The position numbers and the translations under genes are program-made. Below the pieces are notes generated by a model. The model was given only the letters and a program-made list of their open reading frames with translations, had not been told where the DNA came from and made no database searches. This document shows positions 16,867-25,605 of a DNA stretch of 64,000 nucleotides, one piece after another. Positions within the stretch are counted from its first letter, which is position 1, and each line of letters starts with the position of its first letter. The stretch comes from JAEUPI01 sp046348365 (GTDB lineage Bacteria > Pseudomonadota > Gammaproteobacteria > Burkholderiales > Burkholderiaceae_C): the NCBI GenBank assembly GCA_046348365.1, contig JAXMEL010000002.1, forward strand, positions 248,001 to 312,000. The letters run 5' to 3'.

Positions 16867-18894
16867 ATGGGAACCTTCGAGAACCCCGAAGTCGTCCAGG
16901 AAGACCTGGACATCCTGCTGATCGGCGGCGGCATGGCCTGCTGCGGAGCGGCCTACGAGATGATGCGCTGGGCCGAGGCCGTGAAGGCCGAGACCGGCGT
17001 CGACCTCAAGATCAAGCTGGTCGACAAGGCCGCGATGGACCGCTCCGGCGCGGTCGCGCAGGGCCTGTCGGCGATCAACACCTACATCGGCCCCGAGCAG
17101 GACCCGGCCGACTACGCGCGCATGGTCTCGAATGACCTGATGGGCATCACGCGCGACGACCTCGCCTACGACCTCGGCCGCCATGTCGACGAATCGGTGC
17201 ACCTGTTCGAGGAATGGGGCCTGCCGATCTGGAAGACCGACGCCGACGGCGTGCGCCACGACGGCGCCGAGAGCCAGAAGGAAGGCCTGCCCGCGCTGAA
17301 GGACGGCGGCAAGCCCGTGCGCTCGGGCAAGTGGCAGATCATGATCAACGGCGAGAGCTACAAGTGGATCGTCGCCGAGGCGGCCAAGAAGGCGCTCGGC
17401 CTCGACCGCATCCAGGAGCGCGTGTTCATCGTCAAGCTGGTGAATGACAAGAAAGACCCGAGCCGCATCGCCGGCGCGGTGGGCTTCTCGGTGCGCGAGA
17501 ACAAGATCTACGTCTACAAGGCCAAGGCGGTGCTGCTGGCCGCCGGCGGCTGCGTCAACCTGTTCCGCCCGCGCTCGGTGGGCGAGGGCACCGGCCGCGC
17601 GTGGTACCCGGTGTGGAACGCCGGCAGCACGTACTCGATGGCCGCCGAGGCCGGCGCCGAACTCACGATGATGGAAAACCGCTTCGTGCCGGCGCGCTTC
17701 AAGGACGGCTACGGCCCGGTGGGCGCGTGGTTCCTGCTGTTCAAGGCCAAGGCCGTCAACGCCTACGGCGAAGACTACATGGTCAAGAACAAGGCGTTGC
17801 TCGACGACTACCCGCCGTACGGCCAGGCCGCCGTGCCGGCCTCGTGCCTGCGCAACCACCTGATGCTCAAGGAGATGAAGGAAGGCCGCGGCCCGATCTA
17901 CATGGACACGGTCACCGCGCTCGGCAAGCTGCGCGAGACGCTGAGCCCGAAGGAAGTGAAGCACCTCGAAGCCGAGGCGTGGGAAGACTTCCTCGACATG
18001 TGCATCGGCCAGTGCGGCATCTGGGTCGGCGAGAACATCGAACCCGAGAAGAAGATGAGCGAGCTGATGCCCACCGAGCCCTACCTGCTCGGCTCGCACT
18101 CGGGCTGCTGCGGCATCTGGGTGTCGGGCCCGACCGACCTCGGCGCGCCGACCGCGGCCGACGGCGACCTCGACGGCGTGCCGGCGCACCTGCCGCGCGG
18201 CTGGAGCTGGGGCTACCGCTCGATGACCACCGTGAAGGGCCTGTTCACCGCCGGCGACGGCGTCGGCGCCTCGGGCCACAAGTTCAGCTCGGGCTCGCAC
18301 GCCGAAGGCCGCATCGCGGCCAAGGCGATGGTCAAGTACGCGCTCGACAACAAGGACTTCAAGCCCGAGCTCGACACCGATGCGGCCACGCTCGCCGAGC
18401 AGATCTACGCGCCGGTGCGCACCTTCCTGAAGCACAAGGACTACACCACCGCGATCGACGTCAACCCGCACTTCATCACGCCCAAGATGCTGCAGTTCAG
18501 GCTGCAGAAGATCATGGACGAGTACGTGGCCGGCGTCGCCACCTACTACAACACCAACGACGTGATGCTCAAGGTGGCCGAAGAGAAGCTCGAGCTGCTG
18601 AAGGAAGACGCGGCCAAGATGCGCGCCAAGGACCTGCACGAGCTGCTGCGCGCCTGGGAGAACTACCACCGCATCCTGACCGCGGAAGCGCACATGAAGC
18701 ACATCCAGTTCCGCGAGGAATCGCGCTACCCGGGCTTCTACTACCGCACCGACAAGAACTGCGTCGACGAGAAGAACTGGCACGTGTTCGTCAACTCGAC
18801 CTACGACAAGAACACCAAGAAGTGGACCTGCTTCAAGCGCAAGCACGTCGATCTGGTCGACAAGAGCAAGCTCTTCAAGCCGGCCGCGCATTGA
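16867..18894 (+). CDS. aprA: AprA, APS reductase alpha subunit
   Basis: 675-residue FAD protein of the fumarate reductase/succinate dehydrogenase fold. FAD motif DILLIGGGMACCGAAYEMMR near residue 20, family blocks such as DRSGAVAQGLSAINTY and AGDGVGASGHKFSSGSHAEGR. With AprB it oxidises sulfite plus AMP to APS in the cytoplasm. Co-transcribed with aprB (32 bases apart); its stop overlaps the next start by one base. Confidence 0.97.
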   Translation: MGTFENPEVVQEDLDILLIGGGMACCGAAYEMMRWAEAVKAETGVDLKIKLVDKAAMDRSGAVAQGLSAINTYIGPEQDPADYARMVSNDLMGITRDDLAYDLGRHVDESVHLFEEWGLPIWKTDADGVRHDGAESQKEGLPALKDGGKPVRSGKWQIMINGESYKWIVAEAAKKALGLDRIQERVFIVKLVNDKKDPSRIAGAVGFSVRENKIYVYKAKAVLLAAGGCVNLFRPRSVGEGTGRAWYPVWNAGSTYSMAAEAGAELTMMENRFVPARFKDGYGPVGAWFLLFKAKAVNAYGEDYMVKNKALLDDYPPYGQAAVPASCLRNHLMLKEMKEGRGPIYMDTVTALGKLRETLSPKEVKHLEAEAWEDFLDMCIGQCGIWVGENIEPEKKMSELMPTEPYLLGSHSGCCGIWVSGPTDLGAPTAADGDLDGVPAHLPRGWSWGYRSMTTVKGLFTAGDGVGASGHKFSSGSHAEGRIAAKAMVKYALDNKDFKPELDTDAATLAEQIYAPVRTFLKHKDYTTAIDVNPHFITPKMLQFRLQKIMDEYVAGVATYYNTNDVMLKVAEEKLELLKEDAAKMRAKDLHELLRAWENYHRILTAEAHMKHIQFREESRYPGFYYRTDKNCVDEKNWHVFVNSTYDKNTKKWTCFKRKHVDLVDKSKLFKPAAH

Positions 18895-19463
18895 TGGCCC
18901 GCACCCGACTCGCCCTGCTCGCGCTCGCCGCTGCTGCGCTGCCCGCGCTGGCGCAGCAGCCGGCGTGGCTCGACGACGCGCGCAAGGTCGCCACCTCGGT
19001 GCCGCCCAAGCTGCTTGCCGTGCTGCAGGCCGAGATCGACAAGGGCGGGCCCGAGAACGCGATCGCGGTGTGCAAGGAGCAGGCGCCGCAGCTTGCGAAG
19101 GAGGCGTCCGACGAATCGGGCTGGGCGGTGCGCCGCGTCAGCCTGCGCAACCGCAACCCGAAGGCGGTGCCCGATGCGTGGGAGCGCGCGGCGCTGGAAG
19201 ACTTCGACCGCCGCGCCGCTGCCGGCGAAAACCCGGCCACGCTGGAGAAGGCCGAGGAAGTGAAGGACGACGCCGGCAAGCCGGTGCGCCGCTACATCCG
19301 CGCGCTGCCGACGCAGCAGTTGTGCCTGCAGTGCCACGGCCCGGTCGAGCAGCTCAAGCCGGCGGTGGTCGAGCGCCTGCGCGCGCTCTATCCCGAGGAT
19401 CGCGCCACCGGTTACCAGGCCGGGCAGATCCGCGGCGCGATGACGCTGCGCCGCGCGCCCTGA
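18894..19463 (+). CDS. DUF3365 (Tll0287-like) single-haem c-type protein
   Basis: 189 residues: Sec signal (RLALLALAAAALPALAQQ), then a DUF3365-like domain with YIRALPTQQLCLQCHG carrying one CXXCH haem site. Domains of this family often bind haem c and are seen in redox sensors or electron carriers. The ATG shares a base with the aprA stop, so expression follows aprBA. A periplasmic partner of sulfur oxidation is plausible; no function is established. Confidence 0.75.
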   Translation: MARTRLALLALAAAALPALAQQPAWLDDARKVATSVPPKLLAVLQAEIDKGGPENAIAVCKEQAPQLAKEASDESGWAVRRVSLRNRNPKAVPDAWERAALEDFDRRAAAGENPATLEKAEEVKDDAGKPVRRYIRALPTQQLCLQCHGPVEQLKPAVVERLRALYPEDRATGYQAGQIRGAMTLRRAP

Positions 19464-19474
19464 AGGAGACCGCG

Positions 19475-19978
19475 ATGCGACGACTCTTCGCCTGCGGCGC
19501 GCTCGCCGCGGCTTGCGCGCAGGCGCAGGCCGGCACGCTGATGTCAGAGGAATGGACGGCGCAGGCTTGCGAGCAGTGGAACCACACGGCCACACTGACC
19601 GACGAGCTGGCCGCCACGTGGATCAAGAACGACGGCGGCAAGGGCTTCAAGGTGGTGCAGCTGTACCGCACCGAGTGCGGCGAGGCCGGCCGCACCGAGC
19701 TGCGCATCGCTGGCAAGGACGGCAAGGCGCTGTGCAACTACGGCGGCAAGCTGCAGACGGCGCAGCTCGATTCCGGCGTGGACTACGTGATGCACGCCAG
19801 CACCGAGCGCTGGGGCGAGATGGGGCGCGGCGAATACGGCCCGATGCGCGCGATGATGTTCGGCCGCCTCAACTTCGTCGGCCCGAAGATGGAAGCCATG
19901 GGCGTGATGGGCCCGTTCGAGAGCTTCCTGCTGCTGGTGGGCAAGGTCGCCGGCGACACGGCCGCGTGCCCGCAGTAG
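19475..19978 (+). CDS. Secreted SCP2-like protein
   Basis: 167 residues with a signal peptide (RLFACGALAAACAQAQAG) and a compact domain resembling SCP2 sterol-transfer proteins (WIKNDGGKGFKVVQLYRTECG ..., GEYGPMRAMMFGRLNFVGPKMEAM). Such proteins bind lipids or other hydrophobic ligands. Eleven bases after the haem protein, with a gaaggagac ribosome binding site, hence the same transcript as aprBA. A role in handling hydrophobic sulfur or membrane contact is speculation. Confidence 0.6.
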   Translation: MRRLFACGALAAACAQAQAGTLMSEEWTAQACEQWNHTATLTDELAATWIKNDGGKGFKVVQLYRTECGEAGRTELRIAGKDGKALCNYGGKLQTAQLDSGVDYVMHASTERWGEMGRGEYGPMRAMMFGRLNFVGPKMEAMGVMGPFESFLLLVGKVAGDTAACPQ

Positions 19979-20046
19979 GGCGAGCGGCGTATCCTGCGAG
20001 CTCGAAAGCCGGCGCCCGAGCCGGCTTGCAGTCAACCAGCGCCATC

Positions 20047-20937
20047 ATGAGCGACACGCCGCCCTTCGTTGCCAGCCCGGTCACGCCGCAAACGCTCGAG
20101 GGCAGCGCGCCGCTGCAGTTCCAATGCCGCAAGGGCATCGCGTGCTGGAACGCCTGCTGCAGCAACATCGACATCGCGCTGACGCCGGTCGACATCGTGC
20201 GGCTGAAAGCCCGGCTCGAGCTGGCGTCGTCGCAGTTCCTGGCGCAGTACACGTTGCCGTACGAGATGGAGAAGGACGGCATCGCCGGCGTCAAGCTGAA
20301 GCCGGTGGACGGCGGCACCGCCTGCCGCTTCATGACCGACGCCGGCTGCAGCGTCTACGACGACCGCCCCACCGCCTGCCGCTACTACCCCGTGGCGCTG
20401 CTGTCGATGCGCAAGCAGGACGAGGCGGTGGACCGCCAGTACTACGCCATCGTGCGCGAGGACCACTGCCTCGGCCACCGCGAGCCGCGCACGCAGACCA
20501 TCGACGCCTACCGCGCCGAGCAGGGCGTGGTCGAGTACGACGAACTCGCGCGCGGCTGGCGCCAGCTGGTGCTGAAGAAGAAGAGCACGGGCCCGACGGT
20601 GGGCAAGCCGAGCAAGCGCAGCCTCGAGCTGTTCTTCATGACCTGCTACGACGTCGACCGCTTCCGCTCGTTCGTGGCGAGCGACGCCTTCTGCGGCGTG
20701 TTCGACCTGCCCGACGACGAGCTGCGCCAGGCGCTGATCGACGACCATGCGCTGCTGCTGTTCGGCTACCGCTTCCTGCGCCAGGTGCTGTTCGGCGAGA
20801 TGACGATCCCGATGAAGGCCGCCAGCGTCGAGCAGCGCCGCACCCGCATGGTCGAGCAGCGCGCGCGCATCGAGCGCGAGGCCGCCGAGCGGCTGGCGCG
20901 CGACGACGACGACGGCGGCGCCTACGTCGACGTCTGA
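20047..20937 (+). CDS. YkgJ-family cysteine cluster protein
   Basis: 296 residues. The N-terminal half has the metal-binding cysteine pattern of the YkgJ family (QCRKGIACWNACC, CRFMTDAGCSVYDDRPTACRYYP), which is predicted to chelate zinc or iron-sulfur clusters. The C-terminal half is rich in charged residues and ends in an acidic tail. No signal peptide. Found last in the sat-apr run, before the sigma-54 promoter region. The exact function is unknown; cofactor handling for the many Fe-S enzymes here is one option. Confidence 0.75.
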   Translation: MSDTPPFVASPVTPQTLEGSAPLQFQCRKGIACWNACCSNIDIALTPVDIVRLKARLELASSQFLAQYTLPYEMEKDGIAGVKLKPVDGGTACRFMTDAGCSVYDDRPTACRYYPVALLSMRKQDEAVDRQYYAIVREDHCLGHREPRTQTIDAYRAEQGVVEYDELARGWRQLVLKKKSTGPTVGKPSKRSLELFFMTCYDVDRFRSFVASDAFCGVFDLPDDELRQALIDDHALLLFGYRFLRQVLFGEMTIPMKAASVEQRRTRMVEQRARIEREAAERLARDDDDGGAYVDV

Positions 20938-20964
20938 CGGCGCGGCGCGCCGCGCCGCGCTTGT

Positions 20965-21026
20965 GTTGCAACCCTGGCCGTTGCAGAAAGCCGCGAGCAC
21001 GGCGCAGCGCACACGCTGATTGCAGT
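20965..21026 (+). promoter_or_regulatory. Three TTGCA repeats upstream of a sigma-54 promoter, possible activator site
   Basis: TTGCA occurs at 20966-20970 (inside the palindrome GTTGCAAC at 20965-20972), 20981-20985 and 21020-21024. They lie about 70-125 bases upstream of the predicted start near 21092, where NtrC-type activators usually bind. The rest of 20938-21107 is non-coding. Assignment to the regulator at 33791 is inference. Confidence 0.4.
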
Positions 21027-21064
21027 TTTCATCGCGCCAGGCGTGCGCCGGCGCCGGCAAGCGC

Positions 21065-21082
21065 TTGGCATGCAAGCTGCTT
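21065..21082 (+). promoter_or_regulatory. Sigma-54 (-24/-12) promoter
   Basis: The sequence TTGGCATGCAAGCTGCTT has the invariant GG (21067-21068) and GC (21079-21080) separated by exactly ten bases, with TGGCA at -24 and TGCTT at -12, close to the TGGCACG-N4-TTGCW consensus. Predicted transcription start is near 21092, followed by a gcgagga ribosome binding site and the GTG start at 21108. An NtrC-type activator is encoded in the window at 33791. Confidence 0.65.
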
Positions 21083-21107
21083 GTCGACTGCTCGCGAGGA
21101 AGCCGAG

Positions 21108-21440
21108 GTGACGACGAGCAGCTCAGGTTGGTGGTCGCGCTGGCGCATGCGCCGCGCGCACGAACCCGCGCCGCCGCGACCCGAGGTCGACCTGCCGGGC
21201 CTGGGCCCGACGCCGATCGCGCAGTCGGTCGACTGCATCGGCGCCATGTGCCCGCGCCCGCAACTGTTGACGATGAAGGTGCTCGGCCATATGCAGATCG
21301 GAGAAGTGATCGAAGTGCGCTGCGACAGCGCGCCCGCGGTCGAGGGGTTTCCCGCCCTCGCGCTGTCGCTGACCAGCACGCACCTGGCCACGATCCGCGA
21401 GCCCGCCGGCTGGCGCGTCTATCTGCGCAAGGGCCAGTAG
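21108..21440 (+). CDS. TusA-family sulfur carrier with N-terminal extension
   Basis: 110 residues from a GTG 8 bases after a gagga site. Residues 1-38 are an Arg/Trp/Pro-rich extension not found in short TusA proteins; the TusA domain follows, with the active cysteine in SVDCIGAMCPRPQLLTMK (CPxP motif). TusA proteins carry sulfane sulfur as a persulfide. First gene behind the sigma-54 promoter and directly upstream of a YeeE/YedE transporter, a common pairing for uptake and transfer of thiosulfate sulfur. Confidence 0.85.
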   Translation: MTTSSSGWWSRWRMRRAHEPAPPRPEVDLPGLGPTPIAQSVDCIGAMCPRPQLLTMKVLGHMQIGEVIEVRCDSAPAVEGFPALALSLTSTHLATIREPAGWRVYLRKGQ

Positions 21441-21451
21441 ACGTGCGTTCG

Positions 21452-22894
21452 ATGGCCCCGGCCCGACCCCTCGCGACCGGCGCGCCGCGCCTGGCGCTTG
21501 CCCGCTCGCTCGGGCTGCTGGCGGCGATGGCGGCGCTGTCGCTGTGGGCGCTGGTGATCGACCGGCGCTTCGCCTACATCCTCGTGTACGCCTGGTTCGG
21601 CGTCGGCTACGGCCTGTTGCTGCAGTACGGTCGCTTCTGCATGGCCTCGGCGGTGCGCGACCTGTTCGCGGTGCGCGTGCCACGCATGGCGGTGGCGATG
21701 ATGATCGCGGTCGCGCTGTACGCGCTGGTGGCCGCCGGCGTCGGGCTGGCCGGACTGAGCACGTTCCACCCCAACCCGCTGGGCTGGCACATCGTCGTGG
21801 GCGCGACGATCTTCGGCTTCGGCATGGTGTTCACCGGCGGCTGCGCGTCGGGTTCGCTGTACAAGGCGGGCGAGGGCAACCTCGGCTCGGCGCTGGTGAT
21901 CGTCGCGATCTCGTTCTCGCAGGCGCTGGTGGTCACCGCCGGCGGCTGGGCCGACGCGCTCGCACCGGCGTCGTGGACCGCGTCGGCGCGAGCCAAGGAG
22001 ATGCCGGCCGAGCTCACCGTCACGCAAGGCTGGTTCGACCTCTTCACCGCCGGCTATGTGTGGGACCTGAAGGCGACGACCGCAGCGCAGGCGCTCGGCG
22101 TGGCCGAATCGCCGCTGCTGGCCGCCGCTGTCAACTTGCTGCTGGTGGCCCTGCTGCCGGTGGGACTGGTGTTGCTCGCGCTGTACGCGGTGTATTTCCG
22201 CCCCGGCTACATGCGCCGCGAGCGCATCGCCGCGCCGACGCTGCGCCAGCACGCACGCGGCCTGTGGGCGATGGCCACCTCGTCGCGCAACACCTCGATC
22301 GCCGGCGTCGGGCTCGGCGTGCTCGCCGGCGCGCACATGTGGGCCACCGGCGTGATGCGCGAGCATTTCGGCGTGGGCAATTTCGGCGAGCTGCTGGCGG
22401 CGATGAACCGGCGCGACGGCCTGTCGATCCAGGATACGGTGTTCGACCCCGGCTACTGGTACATCACGACCCAGGAAGCGCAGTGGGGCGGCTGGCTGCT
22501 CGAGCGGCTCGGGCTGACGATGCGCGACAACCTGTACTTCGGCCTCGACAACGGCCTGCCCAACCCGCTGCTCAATGCACCCGGCTTCATGTCGGTCGGC
22601 ATCATCGTCGGCGCGGCGGCGATGGCGATGGCGCGGCGCGAGTTCAAGTGGAAGACGCCGTCGCTCGAGACGGCGTTGTTCGCGCTCGCCGGCGGCGCGC
22701 TGATGGGCCTGGGCGCACGCGTGGCGATGGGCTGCAACATCGGCGCGTTCTTCGCCACCGTGACCAACGGCGACCCCAGCGGCTGGCTGTTCCTGGCCGG
22801 CATGGCGCTCGGCGCCTGGCTCGGTGTGAAGGTCTTCACCTGGTGGGTCGATTGGCAGTCGGCGCGGCGCGGCGACGAACTGTCGCTGTCCTGA
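21452..22894 (+). CDS. YeeE/YedE-family (sulfur compound) transporter
   Basis: 480-residue membrane protein with about nine or ten helices. The conserved cysteine motifs of the family are present: GFGMVFTGGCASGSLYKAG in the first half and GARVAMGCNIGAFF in the second. YeeE/TsuA imports thiosulfate via cysteine relays and is usually paired with TusA-like proteins; TusA genes flank it on both sides here. ATG 21452 is used; an in-frame GTG at 21443 is closer to an aaggg sequence and is a fair alternative. Confidence 0.85.
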   Translation: MAPARPLATGAPRLALARSLGLLAAMAALSLWALVIDRRFAYILVYAWFGVGYGLLLQYGRFCMASAVRDLFAVRVPRMAVAMMIAVALYALVAAGVGLAGLSTFHPNPLGWHIVVGATIFGFGMVFTGGCASGSLYKAGEGNLGSALVIVAISFSQALVVTAGGWADALAPASWTASARAKEMPAELTVTQGWFDLFTAGYVWDLKATTAAQALGVAESPLLAAAVNLLLVALLPVGLVLLALYAVYFRPGYMRRERIAAPTLRQHARGLWAMATSSRNTSIAGVGLGVLAGAHMWATGVMREHFGVGNFGELLAAMNRRDGLSIQDTVFDPGYWYITTQEAQWGGWLLERLGLTMRDNLYFGLDNGLPNPLLNAPGFMSVGIIVGAAAMAMARREFKWKTPSLETALFALAGGALMGLGARVAMGCNIGAFFATVTNGDPSGWLFLAGMALGAWLGVKVFTWWVDWQSARRGDELSLS

Positions 22895-22951
22895 GGCGCG
22901 GCCGAGCGAGCGCCATCCGCCAGGGCCACACAACAGCGAAGGAGCAGCGAA

Positions 22952-23203
22952 GTGACGGTGTCCTTCACCCAGACCGCCGACGGCCAGTGGAAGCTCGACG
23001 TGTGCGGCTACTCGTGCCCGCATCCGCAGCTCTACACCAAGAAGGCGATGCAGAAGCTCGCCAGCGGCGACACGCTGACCGTGGTGTTCGACAACCCGTC
23101 GTCCGGCGAGTCGATTCTGGCGATGTGCGAGGCCGACGGCAACGACATCGTCGAGCGCACCGACAGCGGTGGCCAGTACGTCTGGACGATCCGCAAGGCC
23201 TGA
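22952..23203 (+). CDS. TusA-family sulfurtransferase
   Basis: 83 residues, GTG start with a strong gaaggagcagcg site. Active cysteine in DVCGYSCPHPQLYTKKAM (CPxP-type motif) and a standard TusA length. Likely accepts sulfur delivered through the YeeE-type channel upstream and passes it to the DsrE-like proteins encoded next. Confidence 0.88.
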   Translation: MTVSFTQTADGQWKLDVCGYSCPHPQLYTKKAMQKLASGDTLTVVFDNPSSGESILAMCEADGNDIVERTDSGGQYVWTIRKA

Positions 23204-23208
23204 AAGCG

Positions 23209-23517
23209 ATGCTGTTCGGCCTGATCGTCACCGACCAGCGGCACGCCGGCCACGCGGCCGGACTGTTGGCCGCGGCCGCGGCGCGCGGCTGGGACGCGCG
23301 TTGCTTCCTGACCGACTCGGGCGTGCTGGCGCTGAGCGATGAAGCCTTCATGGCGCAGGCGAGCGCGCGCCCCAACACCGTGGCGGCGTGCAAGCACAGC
23401 CTGGATCACCTGGCGCCGCAGTTCGATGCGGGCTCGGTCAAGGGCACGGTGGTCATCGGCGGCCAGTTCCAGGGCGCGAAGCTGACGCAGTCGGCCGACG
23501 CGGTGCTGGTGCTCTGA
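23209..23517 (+). CDS. Small DsrE-like protein
   Basis: 102 residues, MLFGLIVTDQRHAGHAAGLLAA at the N-terminus and GTVVIGGQFQGAKLTQSADAVLVL at the end, a beta-alpha pattern like DsrE/F/H proteins. Cys32 (DARCFLTDSG) and Cys61 (AACKHSL) could carry sulfur. Six bases after tusA and in the same run. Not close enough to DsrE or DsrE2 to name; a sulfurtransferase subunit is the favoured inference. Confidence 0.65.
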   Translation: MLFGLIVTDQRHAGHAAGLLAAAAARGWDARCFLTDSGVLALSDEAFMAQASARPNTVAACKHSLDHLAPQFDAGSVKGTVVIGGQFQGAKLTQSADAVLVL

Positions 23518-23537
23518 ACAGGAAGGCGAGACGCGCG

Positions 23538-23795
23538 ATGGCCAAGCGGATCCTGGTGGCGGCGATCGACAAGCCGGTGGAGGCGCTGCGCGTCGCCGCC
23601 GGCCTGACGCTCATCGACGCCTCGCTGAGCGTCGCGCTGTGGGGCCCGATGCCCACCGGCGAGGCGGCACAGGCGCAACTCGAGGCGCTGCAGTTCGCCG
23701 AGGTGCCGGTCGACGAGCTGCCCGCAGCAACAGGCGAACGCTGGCTCGAGCTGGCGCGGCGCATCGTCGCGAGCGACGCGGTGTACTGCCTATGA
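23538..23795 (+). CDS. Small DsrF-like protein, function unknown
   Basis: 85 residues with one alpha-beta unit (ILVAAIDKPVEALRVAAGLTLIDASLSVALWG) resembling the start of DsrE/F proteins and ending SDAVYCL with a single cysteine two residues from the C-terminus. A ribosome binding site (aggaaggcgag) precedes it. The stop overlaps the next gene by four bases. Probably a partner of its neighbours, forming a reduced DsrEFH-like set; this is inference. Confidence 0.55.
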   Translation: MAKRILVAAIDKPVEALRVAAGLTLIDASLSVALWGPMPTGEAAQAQLEALQFAEVPVDELPAATGERWLELARRIVASDAVYCL

Positions 23796-24001
23796 CGAAG
23801 GCCGCGAAAGTGTTGATCGTGCACACGGCGTCGGGCGCGCCCGACGCCGGCCCGGGGCACCCGCTGGCGCAGGCGCTGGCGCAGCTCGGCGCGTCGGTAC
23901 GCGAGCTGCCGCTGGCCGCGCCGTACGACGCGCTGCTCGACGCGATCGCCGACGGCTGGATGCCGGTGGCCTGCAAGTCGCCCGGCGCGGCACCGCCATG
24001 A
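23792..24001 (+). CDS. Small protein, possible DsrH-like remnant
   Basis: 69 residues (KVLIVHTASGAPDAGPGHPLAQALAQLGASVRELP), with one cysteine near the end (PVACK). Starts inside the preceding stop (ATGA), so translation is coupled. Size, position after two DsrE/F-like genes and the HTASG opening recall DsrH/TusB, but similarity is weak and no function can be assigned. Confidence 0.5.
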   Translation: MTKAAKVLIVHTASGAPDAGPGHPLAQALAQLGASVRELPLAAPYDALLDAIADGWMPVACKSPGAAPP

Positions 24002-24054
24002 GTCGAACGAGGCGCGGCGACGCGCTCATCCCACCCCTGCAGGAGAACGCACCC

Positions 24055-25533
24055 ATGCAACAACGAGTCTGGACCCTGCTGATGCTGGCCGGCAGCGCCG
24101 CGCTGGCGCTGACGCTGCACGGCTGCGGCGGCGGCGCGGCCGAGAGCAACTCGGTCGCCAGCCGCATCAAGGTGAACTCACCGGCGCAGCTCGCCCAGAC
24201 GTCGGCCGACAGCTACGACGACAACGTCGACGGCATCGTCACCGGCGCCACGCTGAAGCGCTGGATGTCCGACTGGCCGCGCCAGCGGCCGGCCGGCGTG
24301 AGCGGCAAGCTGGTCATCTTCCAGGCCACCGCCGGCCCGGCAGGCGCCGAGTACATCAAGCCCGACGGCGTCAATGTCTTCACCTATCTCTCGCCCAGCA
24401 GCGAGTGGATCCAGACGCGCCGCAACGGCGTGATCGAGACGCCGAGCATGGTGCCCGACGGCGCGACGATGGACGCCCTGCTCAAGAAGTACAACATCGA
24501 TCCCGAGCGCGACATGATCGTCGCGGCGATGGGCACCGGCAGCACCGCCAACGCGATGGGGCAGGGCCGGATCTGGTACGCGCTGCGCTACTGGGGCATG
24601 GACCGCTCGCACCTCGCCGTGCTCAACGGCGGCAACCAATGGCTCAACGGCAACGGCATGGCCACCGCCGATTTCCAGGCCACCGCGTCGGTCGCACCCA
24701 ACAGCGGCACGGCGAGCGTCAAGAGCCTGCTGGTGGACAACACGCAGCTCCAGGCCACGATGCAGGACCTGCTGGCCGCGCTGCCCGGCGGCGACTACAA
24801 CGTCAAGAACGACGGCGTGCTGATCTGGGACGCGCGCAGCCTCGGCCAGTACAGCGCCGGCATGATGGTCGAGCGCGGCGAGGACGTCGACCCCAACACC
24901 GCCGGCGCGCAGCCCTGCACCACGGCCTACTGCACGCCCACCGACACGTCCAACTACAAGTGGACGTTCCAGAACAACGGGTCGCGCCAGGGCCATCCGT
25001 GGGGCACGCTGCAGCTGCAGTACACCAACCTGCTCGATTCGACCAAGGGCTTCGGCTACCGGCCGAAGTCGGTGCTGGCCGCGTACCTCAGCGGCGCACC
25101 CGACGCCAACGGCATCGGCTTCGTCGATTCCAGCTATGCGCTCGTCGGCGCCGGCAACGCCTACCAGGAAGGCGACACGATCTACGTCTATTGCGAAACC
25201 ACCTTCCGCGCGATGATCACGGGCATCACCAGCGCCGTGATCCTCGGCAAGCCGACGCGCTTCTACGACGGCGCGATGGTCGAGTGGAACTCGCTGTCCT
25301 ATATCGCCGACAACAAAGGCAATGCGATCCTGCCGGCCAACTCACACTGGCGCACCGACCTGCGCTCGTACTTCCGGCCCGCGCCGAGCTCCGCCGATGT
25401 CGCACCGCGCACGATCGTCGGTCCCTACGCCAACTCGGCGCAGGCGATCGTCAACGCCGACAAGACCTACAAGACCGGCGAGAGCGACAGCTCCGACGGC
25501 GGCGGCCTGCCCTCCAACCCCTGCGGCGGCTGA
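24055..25533 (+). CDS. Rhodanese-like lipoprotein (ExtH-like)
   Basis: 492 residues, lipoprotein signal (LMLAGSAALALTLHGC with the lipobox cysteine). Two rhodanese-like modules: the first with KKYNIDPERDMIVAAMG and HLAVLNGGNQWL, the second with DGVLIWDARSLGQYSAG and the loop YVYCETTFRAMIT, whose cysteine fits the active-site position. It should transfer sulfane sulfur outside the cytoplasm. The mix with multihaem cytochromes and a porin recalls the ext clusters of Geobacter, where ExtH is rhodanese-like. ATG 24055 is preferred over 23998 because it gives the signal peptide and has an aggag site. Confidence 0.8.
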   Translation: MQQRVWTLLMLAGSAALALTLHGCGGGAAESNSVASRIKVNSPAQLAQTSADSYDDNVDGIVTGATLKRWMSDWPRQRPAGVSGKLVIFQATAGPAGAEYIKPDGVNVFTYLSPSSEWIQTRRNGVIETPSMVPDGATMDALLKKYNIDPERDMIVAAMGTGSTANAMGQGRIWYALRYWGMDRSHLAVLNGGNQWLNGNGMATADFQATASVAPNSGTASVKSLLVDNTQLQATMQDLLAALPGGDYNVKNDGVLIWDARSLGQYSAGMMVERGEDVDPNTAGAQPCTTAYCTPTDTSNYKWTFQNNGSRQGHPWGTLQLQYTNLLDSTKGFGYRPKSVLAAYLSGAPDANGIGFVDSSYALVGAGNAYQEGDTIYVYCETTFRAMITGITSAVILGKPTRFYDGAMVEWNSLSYIADNKGNAILPANSHWRTDLRSYFRPAPSSADVAPRTIVGPYANSAQAIVNADKTYKTGESDSSDGGGLPSNPCGG

Positions 25534-25605
25534 GCGGCAGCATGTGGCAACTGCACGGCCTGCACGGCCCGCGCGGCACGCCGCAGCGCGCGCGTCGGAG
25601 CCTGC

